This document shows, in pieces, positions 21,740 through 30,528 of a stretch of DNA of 64,000 bases; within the stretch, counting starts at the first letter, position 1; each line of letters starts with the position of its first letter. The translations under genes and the position numbers were made by a program. The notes beneath the pieces are model-generated. The model saw only the letters and a program-made list of their open reading frames with translations. It did no database searches and was not told the origin of the DNA. The DNA is from Aplidium turbinatum (taxonomy: Eukaryota; Chordata; Ascidiacea; Aplousobranchia; Polyclinidae): assembly GCA_918807975.1 (NCBI GenBank), contig OU964925.1:8904798-8968797 (forward strand), given 5' to 3'.

Positions 21740-21853
21740 TTGATGTGATAGAGAAAATCTGAGTTCATTTTCGGATTCAGCGCCCCAAAATTAGCCAAAA
21801 TCAGTTGTCAAAACCCAAACCTGAAAAAAGAAGTTGAAATTTGTAGACCAGTG
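21740..21853 (-). repeat. Right terminal inverted repeat of 18876-21853 element
   Basis: Reverse complement begins CACTGGTCTACAAATTTCAA. It is a few bases longer than the left arm between the tip and the GGTTTGGG word. Confidence 0.85.
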
Positions 21854-22134
21854 TTGTCTTTAATCTTCTATCTTGCCAATGAATGATAATGTTGTTTTTT
21901 CTTCAGAACCAATAAAGAAACGCCTTTAATTTTCTTTTGCTTCTGTAGACTACTAACCAACAAGATCTTCTTTTATTATTTCTTTGCTTCTGTAGCCTAG
22001 CAACCAACAACTTCGTCTTTTATTCTTTATGTGCTTCTAAGTTCCAAACACTAGACAGAGTAACGTCTTTATTATTTATGGTCACAGCGGTAAACCATAA
22101 TCTCTTCGTGGGAAAATTGTAACATAAGATTCCC
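21854..22134. repeat. Possible old BEL LTR/leader with ~50 bp tandem units and 56 bp repeat copy 2
   Basis: Contains two to three imperfect ~50 bp units (GCTTCTGTAGnCTAnnAACC, then TTCTTTTATT) around 21938-22045, followed by the second copy of the 56 bp repeat (22079-22134). Lies where the 5' end of the minus-strand BEL fossil would be. Confidence 0.45.
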
Positions 22135-22476
22135 TAACATAAGATCATCTTTTTAATTTTTTATATTATTACATATTGTTGTTACCTTTTTAATATTTGG
22201 ATTCCAACCTGAAGTCAACTCAAGTTGCAAGGAGGGGGGGTAAAAGTTTTCTCTTTTTTTTTAAATTTGCTCTTCTTGCTGCTGCTATTGTTTGTGATTC
22301 TATTCACGTACTTCGCCTGCTGTCTGTCACGTAACAATGTTACCGGCTGTTCAGCAGATTGGCTCTTGCTTGGTTCTTGAGTGGTGGCAGTGCATACAGC
22401 AGTGGGCCATTCAATGTTTCAAGGATATAATGTAGATTAACTCAACGAAGTCTACTAAAGTAATACAGTAAGTAAC

Positions 22477-22563
22477 CAGTGGTTTGATGACTATCTCTGG
22501 CTGGAGTATTCAGAAGCTAAGGATGCCACATTTTGCTTTCCCTGTCGAGTTTTCAACAGCTTG
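22477..22563 (+). pseudogene. hAT transposase TTF-type zinc-finger fragment
   Basis: Reads QWFDDYLWLEYSEAKDATF then CFPCRVFNSL, matching the TTF zinc-finger start of ZMYM1-like hAT transposases (W..YS..KDA.FCFPC..F). Ends at a GTATGTT that could be a splice donor. It lies on the opposite strand to the hAT C-terminus at 14383-14490, so the two need not belong to one copy. Confidence 0.7.
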
Positions 22564-22644
22564 GTATGTTAATAACATAATGTTATAGTCCTGTTAATAG
22601 GCTATTAGTTATAGTTTATTCTATAAAAACTGCGATTATGCTCC

Positions 22645-23341
22645 ACCGGTGTTAAATGATTTTTTATTCTTAATGTTTCTTTATCCTATCCACGAAGATT
22701 TCATGCGCAATATAATGAAGATAAAGTTTAAAACACAAAATGAGCGAACAATATTATATTATACACGTATTAAGACGCAAAAATGCAGTATGACGAAATA
22801 ATGCAACTAAAGTCAACATGTTCCTACGTTTATTAGACGTTAAAATACGTTTCACTTGTAGTAAAATTCTTTTCTCATTCTTTTATTTCTGAGGATATTG
22901 CTTTGCTTATTGATGCAAAGAAATTTATTCTCACACGAGTCAGTTCAATCATAGAAGATACTTCATTTTCTTGCTTTGCTTATTGCGTTTAAATTGGAAG
23001 ACTTGCGTCCCCGCGAGCAAGATTGTGCATTTTTACATCGATTCAACGCCCTACAACGTTGAATCGATGTAAAATCAGCAGATTTAGCTGGCTAGGGTTA
23101 GCGTTGTAATTGATTATTTTTACTTTCAGTAAAGCTTGTTTTTACGTCTAATAAACGTAGAAACATGTTGACTTTAACTGTATTGTTTCGTCATACTGCA
23201 TTTTTGGCATGTTAATAAGAAATATAAAAATTGTTGTCTAATGTTGTGTTTTAAACTTATCATTTGATATTGCGCATTTTCCTGATGAAATCTTCGTGGA
23301 TAGGAAGAAGAAATATTAATAAAAAATCATTTAACACCGGC
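22645..23341. mobile_element. Palindromic (foldback-like) element
   Basis: Two inverted arms of about 230 bp (22645-22880 and 23130-23341) share CCGGTGTTAAATGATTTTTT, CCACGAAGATTTCAT, AAAATGCAGTATGACGAAA and CTACGTTTATTAGACGT. The ~250 bp centre holds an exact 18 bp hairpin (23031-23048 with 23057-23074, TTTTACATCGATTCAACG). No coding capacity. Target duplication not resolved. Confidence 0.75.
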
Positions 23342-24566
23342 TGAGTATTTATTGCAGTTGAACTACGCCCGGTGGCCGTCACAGTATATTTATTCCATTA
23401 ACTTTACTTAGCCTCAATTCTCACAATTATGTCATAGGCTACGCAATACGCATGTGATCGCCACTGCGTTTGATATATCCAGTGGCGGCTCGTGCCATGG
23501 GGCTGCAGGCAGCCCCACCTGAAAGAAAGAGAAAAGGAGAAATATGTTTTCCTCTGTGTTTGTCCGACCCGGTTACTTTTTACACTTAAGAATTGTGGAT
23601 CGTAAATGAAAATATTAAAAGTTTCGTTTGGCAACACCGATTTTGGGCAAACAGCTCTGCAGCCATAGAAATCCTAAGAGAGTAGAAGCGTCATTCCCAT
23701 TCACGCTCCACACACCGCGATGGCACCACTCGAGTGCGCCCGCCGCCATTTTTGTTAGCACAACCAATTGTGAAAGCCTATTCAACCGGTACCTCTAAAT
23801 ACCCATTGTCAGGCATTGTCGGGCATTGTCAGGTATTGTCGGGCATTGTCAGATTTTTGGGGAGTTGTGGAGCATTTTCAGGGGTTGTCGAGCATTTTCA
23901 GAGGTTGTCATGTATTGTAGAGTAGTCTAACTACTTTCAGGAATTGTTGGAAATTTCCAGGCATTGTCGATCATTATCAGTGGTTGACAGGCTTGTGAGG
24001 CATTGTCGAACATTTTCAGACATTATCAAACATATTCGGGGGTTGTCGAGCATTTTGAGGGGTTGTCAGGCATTGTAGAGTAGCTACTTTCAGGCATTGT
24101 TGGGAATTTCCAGGCATTGTCTAGGATTTCCAGGCATTGTCGCTCACTATCAGTGGTTGGCAGATTTGGTAGTCATTATGGAACATTTTCAGTCATTGTC
24201 GAACATTTTCAGGGGTTGTCGAGCATTGTCAGGGGTTGTCAGGCATTGTAGAATAGCTACTTTCAGGCATTGTCTAGGATTTCCAGGCATTGTCGATGAT
24301 TATCAGTGGTTGACGGGTTTGTTAGGCAATATAGAACATTTTCAGGCATTGTCGAACATTTTCAGGGGTTGTCAGGCATTGTAGAGTAGCTACTTTCAGG
24401 CATTGTCGGTAGGCTAATTTCAAGGCATTGTCAATCATTATCAATGGTTGACAGGCTTGTTGTTAGGCATTGTCGGAAATTTTCAAGCACTTTTGAACAT
24501 TTTTAGGTGTCAGGGGTTCTCAGACATTGTAAAGTACTTTAGATTCTTTCTGGCAGGCATTGTCGG

Positions 24567-25039
24567 CAGTGGCGTAGCTAGGGAATGTGCCGCCCGGAGC
24601 GGATTCAGATTTTGCCGCCCCTTCAAGAAAAAGCATGTGAAAACAGGCCCGGATTTAAGGGGTGCAGGTGCCCGGACCCCCAGACTTTTAAAGGGCCCCC
24701 AGCCCCCCATATGTGAAAAAAATGTGATTTTGTGTTATTTTTTTTCTTTTAGCTCCTGTAGTTTCTGCAAAATGCTGTGCAGTGATGGATTAATGCTACT
24801 GTAGACGTCGAGGGGTGTGTCGCGCCGTAGGCGCAAACATTTTTTTTGTACGGGGCCCTCCGATCAGCTAAATCCCGGCTAAATCAGCTAAACCCATCAG
24901 CTAAATCCGGCCCTGTGTAAAAATGAAATGCGTTTTTTTTATCAGATTATAATCAAAATCAAAAATCGTAGTCTGAAAGTGCCGCCCCCAGACGTGCCGC
25001 CGGGGCAGTCCGCCCCCCCGCCCCCTAGCCACGCCACTG
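24567..25039. mobile_element. hAT E inside the foldback arm
   Basis: Ends CAGTGGCGTAGCTAGGG and (reverse complement) CAGTGGCGTGGCTAGGGG, with an exact 8 bp duplication ATTGTCGG (24559-24566, 25040-25047). About 200 bp of its own GC-rich sequence surrounds another hAT MITE. No coding capacity. Confidence 0.9.
24644..24915. mobile_element. hAT-type MITE, family F, copy 2
   Basis: A 272 bp element related along its length to 4719-4985, with ends CAGGCCCGGATTTA and CAGGGCCGGATTTA. Flanks TGTGAAAA and TGTAAAAA form an 8 bp duplication with one mismatch. Nested in hAT E, which is nested in the foldback element. Confidence 0.85.
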
Positions 25040-26029
25040 ATTGTCGGACATCTTCAGGCACTGTCTAGGATTTCCAGGCATTGTCGAACATATTCAGTGG
25101 TTGATAGGTTGATTAGGCATTGTCGAACGTTTTCTTGGGTTGTCGATCATTACCAGGTTTTGACAGGTTTGTCAGGCATTGTCGATACTTATGATAGCCA
25201 GGTCATTTAAACGCTGCTGTGTTTGTGTATACCATAAATACGTTTACAACCTGCGCAAAATAAAAAGGGATCATTCTGCTGCGCATGCAGAGCTGGGAAT
25301 AAAAATGCATGAAAATGTTCGACAATGCCTGACAAACGTGTCAATAACCAATAATGATAGACAATGCCTGGAAATCCTAGGAAATGCCAAACAATGCCTA
25401 AATGTAGCTTAATCTAGAATGCCTGACAACCCCTGAAAATGCTAGACAACCCCTGAAAATGTTCGACAATGCCTGACAAACCCGTCAACCACTAATAATG
25501 ATCAACAATGCCTGGAAATCCTGGACAATGCTCGACAACCCCTGAAAATGTTCCACAACCATCCAAAAAGCTGACAATGCCCGACAATACCTAACAATGC
25601 CCGACAATGCCTGACAATGGGTATTTAGAGGTACCGTATACCTGAATATGTTCGATAATGCCTGAAAATGTTCGACAATACCTCACAAGCCTGTCAACCA
25701 CTGATAATGATCGCCAATGCGTGGAAATCCTACACAATGCCTGGAAATTCCCAACAATGCCTGAAAGTAGTTAGCCTACTCTACAATACCTGAAACCCCC
25801 TGAAAATGTTCGACAACCCCTGAAAATGCTCCACAACCCCCCAAAAATCCGACAATGCCTGACAATGCCTGACAATGCCCGACAATGCCTACAATGCCTG
25901 ACAATGGGTATTTAGAGGTACCCTATTCAACTACGTGCTAATGAATGGTAAACTTTTCATTTAAAACTGACCAAAGTTGTGGCTAAAACCTTTAAAAATA
26001 ACTTTTGTGATAGCATAGAGTGTGACAAG

Positions 26030-26366
26030 TGGTTCAGAGCGTCGTTTTTATGGCGACCCGTGATCGATAGGTCGCGGGTTCAACTCTCAACCAGGTCATG
26101 TTGCGTCCTTGGGAAAGGCGCTTAGCGATAATTTTTCTCTGCTTGGTGGATTCTGACAAGCAGCAAATTCTTCAAAGACAATCACTTGTTGAAGAAAACA
26201 ATATTCCTTCAACAACAAGCGGAACCTTCACTCTGTCAATCTCGGTGACCGGGCCTGCGTCAGTGGTTCAAAGCCTCTACAACTACAAGTATGCGAAACT
26301 GCCAGGATGAAGCTTTCCAAGAGGCTTTCTCAGTCTGAGGATAAAGATTCAAATCAATCAATGTAA
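26030..26366 (+). repeat. tRNA-derived SINE
   Basis: The head has AGTGGTTCAGAGCGTCG (A-box side) and GGTCGCGGGTTCAACTCTC (B box). The next part reads TCCTTGGGAAAGGCGCTT. The 3' body (CACTCTGTCAATCTCGGTG, AAGTATGCGAAACTGCCAGG, GATAAAGATTCAAATC) is shared with the minus-strand SINE at 13305-13606. The tail is short ATCA repeats. Lies inside hAT A. Confidence 0.78.
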
Positions 26367-27129
26367 AGTCTGTTTTTATCTTTTAATCATGCATTATCTT
26401 CACAACGGTGAAGAAACTATAGGCTACATGGTTTTTCATATCACATAGGCTACAAAATCAATGATGTATAATTTCTTAGAGATGCATTGTTTACATACTG
26501 GTATATGAACATTTAGTAATGAACCAAGTACAGTAATTCAGATTCGGAAGTAAAAAGCCTGACAATTTGTGCAGTTAATAGCTGCACAATAAGGCATTTT
26601 GTAAACAATTTGTAGCACGTATATCCAGTGGCGTACGCAGGATTTTCTCAAGGGGGGGGGGGGCCATTGAGAGTAGCGTAGCCAGGAATTTTGAAAGGGG
26701 GGGTTTTGACGACCGGCGGGCGAAGCGCGACGGCGTTTTCGCTTAAGACGACACCCAGCGACGGGGGGTCTGGGGGGCCTTTCCCAGAAAATTTTGAAAA
26801 ATTACTTTGAATTTGGTGCATTCTGAGAGCATTTTCAACAAAAATGTGGGTATGAATATTCCTGTAAAATGGTGCTGTCAGGTGGCATAGCAAAAGAATA
26901 AGATCAGGTTTTCTTCGGCATTTTTCGGAAATAAAGCTAAGTCTCTATGTTTTCTTGTTGTTCCTGGCTGTTGTTCCTGGCTGGACCACTTAAAAACATA
27001 TTGCAATTACGCATGAGGTTGATGCACAAACTGAGAGTTCTTGGTCAGGTTTATTCACCACTGCCGTGAAGGTCTTTCATCACGAAAATCATATCAACAC
27101 AATCACCACCAAACATACAATCCAAATTT

Positions 27130-27530
27130 AAAATTATGCGCCATGGTGGTCCATATTACACACCACATGTGTAATATGGACCAACCACATGTGTAATATG
27201 GACCACAAGCATGAGTAGTTTAAACTTCAAATAAATTACACAGAGGTAAACCTAAACAATGCAAAGATATTTCAGACAAAAAATGCGTTATTCTCCGAGT
27301 GATATGGAATGTCATTTGCTTTTTAATTAACGTTTTCATATCAGTGACTATTATAGCCTACCTAGTGAAGCAGGTCCAAGAACTAAGCAATGTAGATCAC
27401 AAGTAAACAAGAACTAGAAAGAACACTATAACACCAGCTGTAACACATGGTCAAAATCAGTTGTTTACAATGTTGCTATATGGAACAGTGGTCCATATTA
27501 CACACCACCACCTGTTCCATATTACACTTC
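27130..27530. repeat. Cluster of GTGTAATATGGACC words in both orientations
   Basis: The word GTGTAATATGGACC or its complement occurs three times at 27139-27195 (GGTCCATATTACAC, then GTGTAATATGGACC twice), again at about 27489, and as a variant (GTTCCATATTACAC) shortly after. The same word is the LINE target at 29135 and 30529. It may be the subterminal motif of an unrecognised element that carried hAT D and the LINE into hAT C. Confidence 0.6.
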
Positions 27531-27952
27531 ACTAAACAAAAAAATCTTAACAACCTCATGCAATAATCAAAAGAACAAACACTAAAATTTCTTCCATACA
27601 TTAACTAGCAATAACGTCACTATACGACAATAACCCTTCCTTAGTCCTAAGTATCTTTGAACTTACACAAACCTTAATCCAGTGTTGTACGCGTCATTGA
27701 AATAAATTGACGGCGTCAGCGTCAGCGCGAATTGCCTAAAAACTTTACGGCGTAAAGTATTGCGTAAGCTCTTAAAGAATTTGACGGCGTCAGCGTCAGC
27801 GCTAATTTCTAGCGCTATTTTTTGCCAGCGTATTATAAGACGGAAATATTTCAACCAAGTTTAGGCTAACGATAGCTATAAATAAAGACCAGGTATTATG
27901 TTTTGAGACTGTATTGTAATTAGCTGCTTAGCTTACTAGTTAGGCTATTTCC

Positions 27953-28801
27953 TTACAGAAAAACAAGCATTTCAAAACGTTTGTCTGACAATATGCTGCG
28001 TTTGGGACCCATATTGTCCTTTTCAAGTGAAAACATGCGTTCTACAGCAGCCCTGGTTGGTATTGGTGTGTTGTATTTCAAAAACAAGTTGAAAGCGTTT
28101 ACTCGGAAAGGGTGTCCGACGTTTTTTTGTAAACAGTTGTTCGTAAACGGTTGTTCGTTAAACAATTGTTCGAAAACAATTGTTCGTAAATAATTGTTCG
28201 TAAAATTAATTCCTCGTAAAACAATTCTTCCTAAAGCATTTTTTCGTGCATGCATTTTTTCGTGCATATAGGCTACATGAAATTTGATGTAGCCTATACG
28301 AAGAAATGCTTTACGAAGAATTGTTTTACGGATTTCATTTTACGAACAACACTTTACGAACAATTGTTTTACGAACAACTGTTTACGAAGAATTGTTTTA
28401 CGAACAACTGCTTTAGAACAATTTACCTATAACCCTCGGAAAGGTATCACTGTTCCAAGCGTGCTGTGATAGCTTAGCATGTATAAATCTTTTAACGAGA
28501 TCCATTGGTCCACTGCAGCAATATCGCTCTTTTCAATGGCATAGAGCTCTTGAAATAAACTATCTTCAACGTCCGCGATGCCATTCATGGATTTTTCGCT
28601 TTCTGTGTCTGAACCTGCGTTCTCAATACATGGGTGATAACCATTTGGCGAACTTCTTCCGAGTGTATTCCAGGGAGCCATTCCCACCAACGCCAAAGCC
28701 GGTAGTTCGGATGAGTCGCGCTGGCCACAATACATTGTGAAACCATAAGTGAAACTCTTATTGTGAAACGAGATTTTCCATGAAAACAAAAATTGACGCA
28801 T
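27953..28801 (-). pseudogene. hAT D transposase fragments
   Basis: The 3' piece (27953-28100) reads FNLFLKYNTPIPTRAAVERM then FSLEKDNMGPKRSILSDKRF, the hAT C-terminal dimerisation domain (TRAAVERMFS, PKRS.LSDK.FE). The 5' piece (28440-28801) includes SLFQELYAIEKSDIAAVDQW, also found in the 57872-58372 copy. A 324 bp MITE splits the two. The protein is much shorter than a full hAT transposase. Confidence 0.75.
28111..28434. mobile_element. MITE inserted in hAT D transposase
   Basis: A 324 bp palindromic stretch of ACGAACAATTGTTTTACGAA-like words, mirrored around 28268-28300. Flanked by CTCGGAAAG at 28102-28110 and 28435-28443 (9-10 bp duplication). Comparison with the 58.3 kb copy, which reads straight through CCTTTCCGACTAAACG, confirms the insertion point. 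Confidence 0.85.
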
Positions 28802-29148
28802 AGCGCTTGATGCTTAAAATCGGCAAAATAGTTGACGGCGCTATCACTTCCGTCAACTGAAAAATAAATTGACGGCGCTAGCCTCAGCGTCAACAAAAAG
28901 TTGACGCCGTCAAATGACGCCATCAAATTGACGGCGTCAACGTACAACACTGCCTTAATCACATAAACACTGTAAATAAGATAGCACACACCCCTTTCAA
29001 GTTTTCCCTCGCCATGCCTTCTGAAAGCTGCACAAAGAAATACATTTTCCGCCATTATCCTTTAGTTCAACTCTTATTTCAAGCTGTTTACGAAGCATAT
29101 AGTTTTCGAATTTTTAAAAGGGCTAAAACGTGCTGTCCATATTACACG

Positions 29149-30140
29149 CTGGTCCAGGGAGTCCAACAATACACAGTTGTAAATGGTGTTCCGTCCACTT
29201 CTAGAAAAGTTACCTGTGGAGTTCCCCAGGGTTCAACATTAGGACCTCTCCTCTTTTTGTTGTATGTAAATGATCTGCCAAACTCAACAAAAATGACTGT
29301 TAAATTATTTGCTGACGACACAAATCTAATGATGGTAGACAAATGTGAGAATGACTTACAACAAAATGTGAACACAGAACTCGAAAAGGTTCTCACTTGG
29401 ATGAAACTTAACAGGTTATCAATAAATTTTACAAAAACAGAATACATGCTTATTACAAACAAAAAACAAATAAGAAATGTTAACATTAAGATTGGAAGTA
29501 AACCAATTCAGCAAAAAGATCAAATCAAGTACCTTGGTGTCTATATTGATAATAAGTTAACGTGGAAACACCACATAGAACAAGTCTGTGGGAAAGTTGC
29601 AAAGGGTTCTTGGGCACTATTAAAACTGAGAGATTATGTGAATTCAGACACATTGACAACCGTTTATTATACTTTAATTTACTCCCACCTTCAATATTGC
29701 ATTACTAGCTGGGGTAAAGCTTGCAACAAAGTTCTAGATCCTCTCAGAAAAATGCAAAAAAGAATAATAAGAATAATCACAAAAAGCGATTATAGAGCCC
29801 ATACCAGTCCATTATTTTTTAAAATGAATATCTTAAAGCTGGAAGACATATGTACACTAGAAGTAAAAAAACACATGTTCAGAGTCTGCATGAACTTGTA
29901 TACCCTTCTGCCTACTGTGCATTGTTCACAAGTTCTTCACTCATCCACAACCATAACACTAGATATCAAGCAAACAATAATTATTTTGTTAAACGCACTA
30001 ATACAGAATTTGGCAAAAAATCCATACAAGTATTTGGACCAGTGGTGTGGTCAGAGGTTCCAAGCAATCTCAAAAAGTTATCTTTTTATGATTTCAAAAA
30101 ACATAGCAAAGCATCGGCTTTGCAAAGTTATGATACTTGA
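29149..30140 (+). pseudogene. LINE reverse transcriptase C-terminal part
   Basis: Contains VTCGVPQGSTLGPLLFLLYV and the catalytic box as KLFADDTNLM, then the thumb (IKYLGVYIDNKLTWKHHIEQ). The endonuclease and the first half of the RT are absent. The tail (SSSLIHNHNTRYQANNNYFV, PSNLKKLSFYDFKKH) is in another frame from about 29890, so a frameshift has occurred. Not functional. Confidence 0.88.
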
Positions 30141-30528
30141 TAAGTGGGTCTTCATTTGGCCTAAGCTCTTATATTCAACAATGTCTATTGTCATGGTGTC
30201 CAGTGTCCACTGATTTTCATGATTTCTTTTCGTTGGAAAATCTAGTATACAATTCTATGAAGTTGACAATTAATTGTAAGCTACTAATCGAAGTATTAGT
30301 CTTGTTTGTGTTTTCTTTTTTGATTGTAACCAATTTGGTTAAATTGTTGATTAGTTTCATAACTCAAATTATTCTTTCCAGGGTGGCAACTGACTAGTTG
30401 ACCGTATGGTCGTTTCGTTGTCTCCCTATCAATAACAAAACCTAAACATTGTATATATGTATTATTGTTTTATGTCACTTTTGTGTTTTGTTTTTTGATA
30501 AATAAACGATTGATTGATTGATTGATTG
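29149..30528 (+). mobile_element. 5'-truncated CR1/L2-type LINE
   Basis: A 1380 bp insertion with an exact 14 bp target duplication GTCCATATTACACG (29135-29148, 30529-30542). It starts within the reverse transcriptase and ends in a GATT repeat tail (about 30508-30528), typical of CR1/L2-group LINEs. It lies within hAT C, downstream of hAT D. Confidence 0.9.

Larger units (their letters stand above)
18876..21853 (-). mobile_element. DNA transposon of unclear superfamily, apparently intact
   Basis: A 2978 bp element with inverted ends starting CACTGGTCTACA. Its arms match for about 100 bp (18876-18990 and 21740-21853). Shared inner words include GGTTTGGGTTTTGACAACT and GGGGCGCTGAATCCGAAAA. The right arm has a small insertion near the tip. 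The flanking bases are TTG on both sides (18873-18875, 21854-21856), a possible 3 bp target duplication. It carries one long ORF (19483-21147) and sits in the BEL/Pao fossil, so it is younger than that. Termini, spacing and protein do not match hAT, piggyBac, Mutator or mariner as I know them. Confidence 0.8.
23787..25922. mobile_element. Foldback element with minisatellite arms
   Basis: A 2136 bp element flanked by a 9 bp duplication CTATTCAAC (23778-23786, 25923-25931). Both ends read GGTACCTCTAAATACCCATT inward. The arms are inverted arrays of short degenerate units (AGGCATTGTCGAACATTTTC, GGGGTTGTCGAGCATTTTC and variants), left about 23800-24566 plus 25048-25180, right about 25310-25922. 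The right arm contains a second internal terminus at about 25620-25638. A 9 bp duplication with repeat-built arms suggests a Mutator- or foldback-type non-autonomous element. No coding capacity was seen. Confidence 0.85.
27680..28952 (-). mobile_element. hAT D with transposase remnant
   Basis: Ends CAGTGTTGTACGCGTC and (reverse complement) CAGTGTTGTACGTTGACG, with an exact 8 bp duplication CCTTAATC (27672-27679, 28953-28960). Subterminal regions are packed with TTGACGGCGTC/GACGGCGTCA words. Minus-strand transposase pieces are inside. Related fragments occur at 6950-7084 and 57872-58372. Confidence 0.88.

Noticed and set aside
14383-22563. One hAT element from the C-terminal fragment (14.4 kb) to the TTF finger (22.5 kb)
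   Set aside because: The two fragments are on opposite strands and no matching termini or duplication were found.
28111-28434. Possible CRISPR-like or regulatory array of ACGAACAATTGTT words
   Set aside because: Unit spacing is irregular, the halves are inverted, and a 9-10 bp duplication shows it is a MITE.
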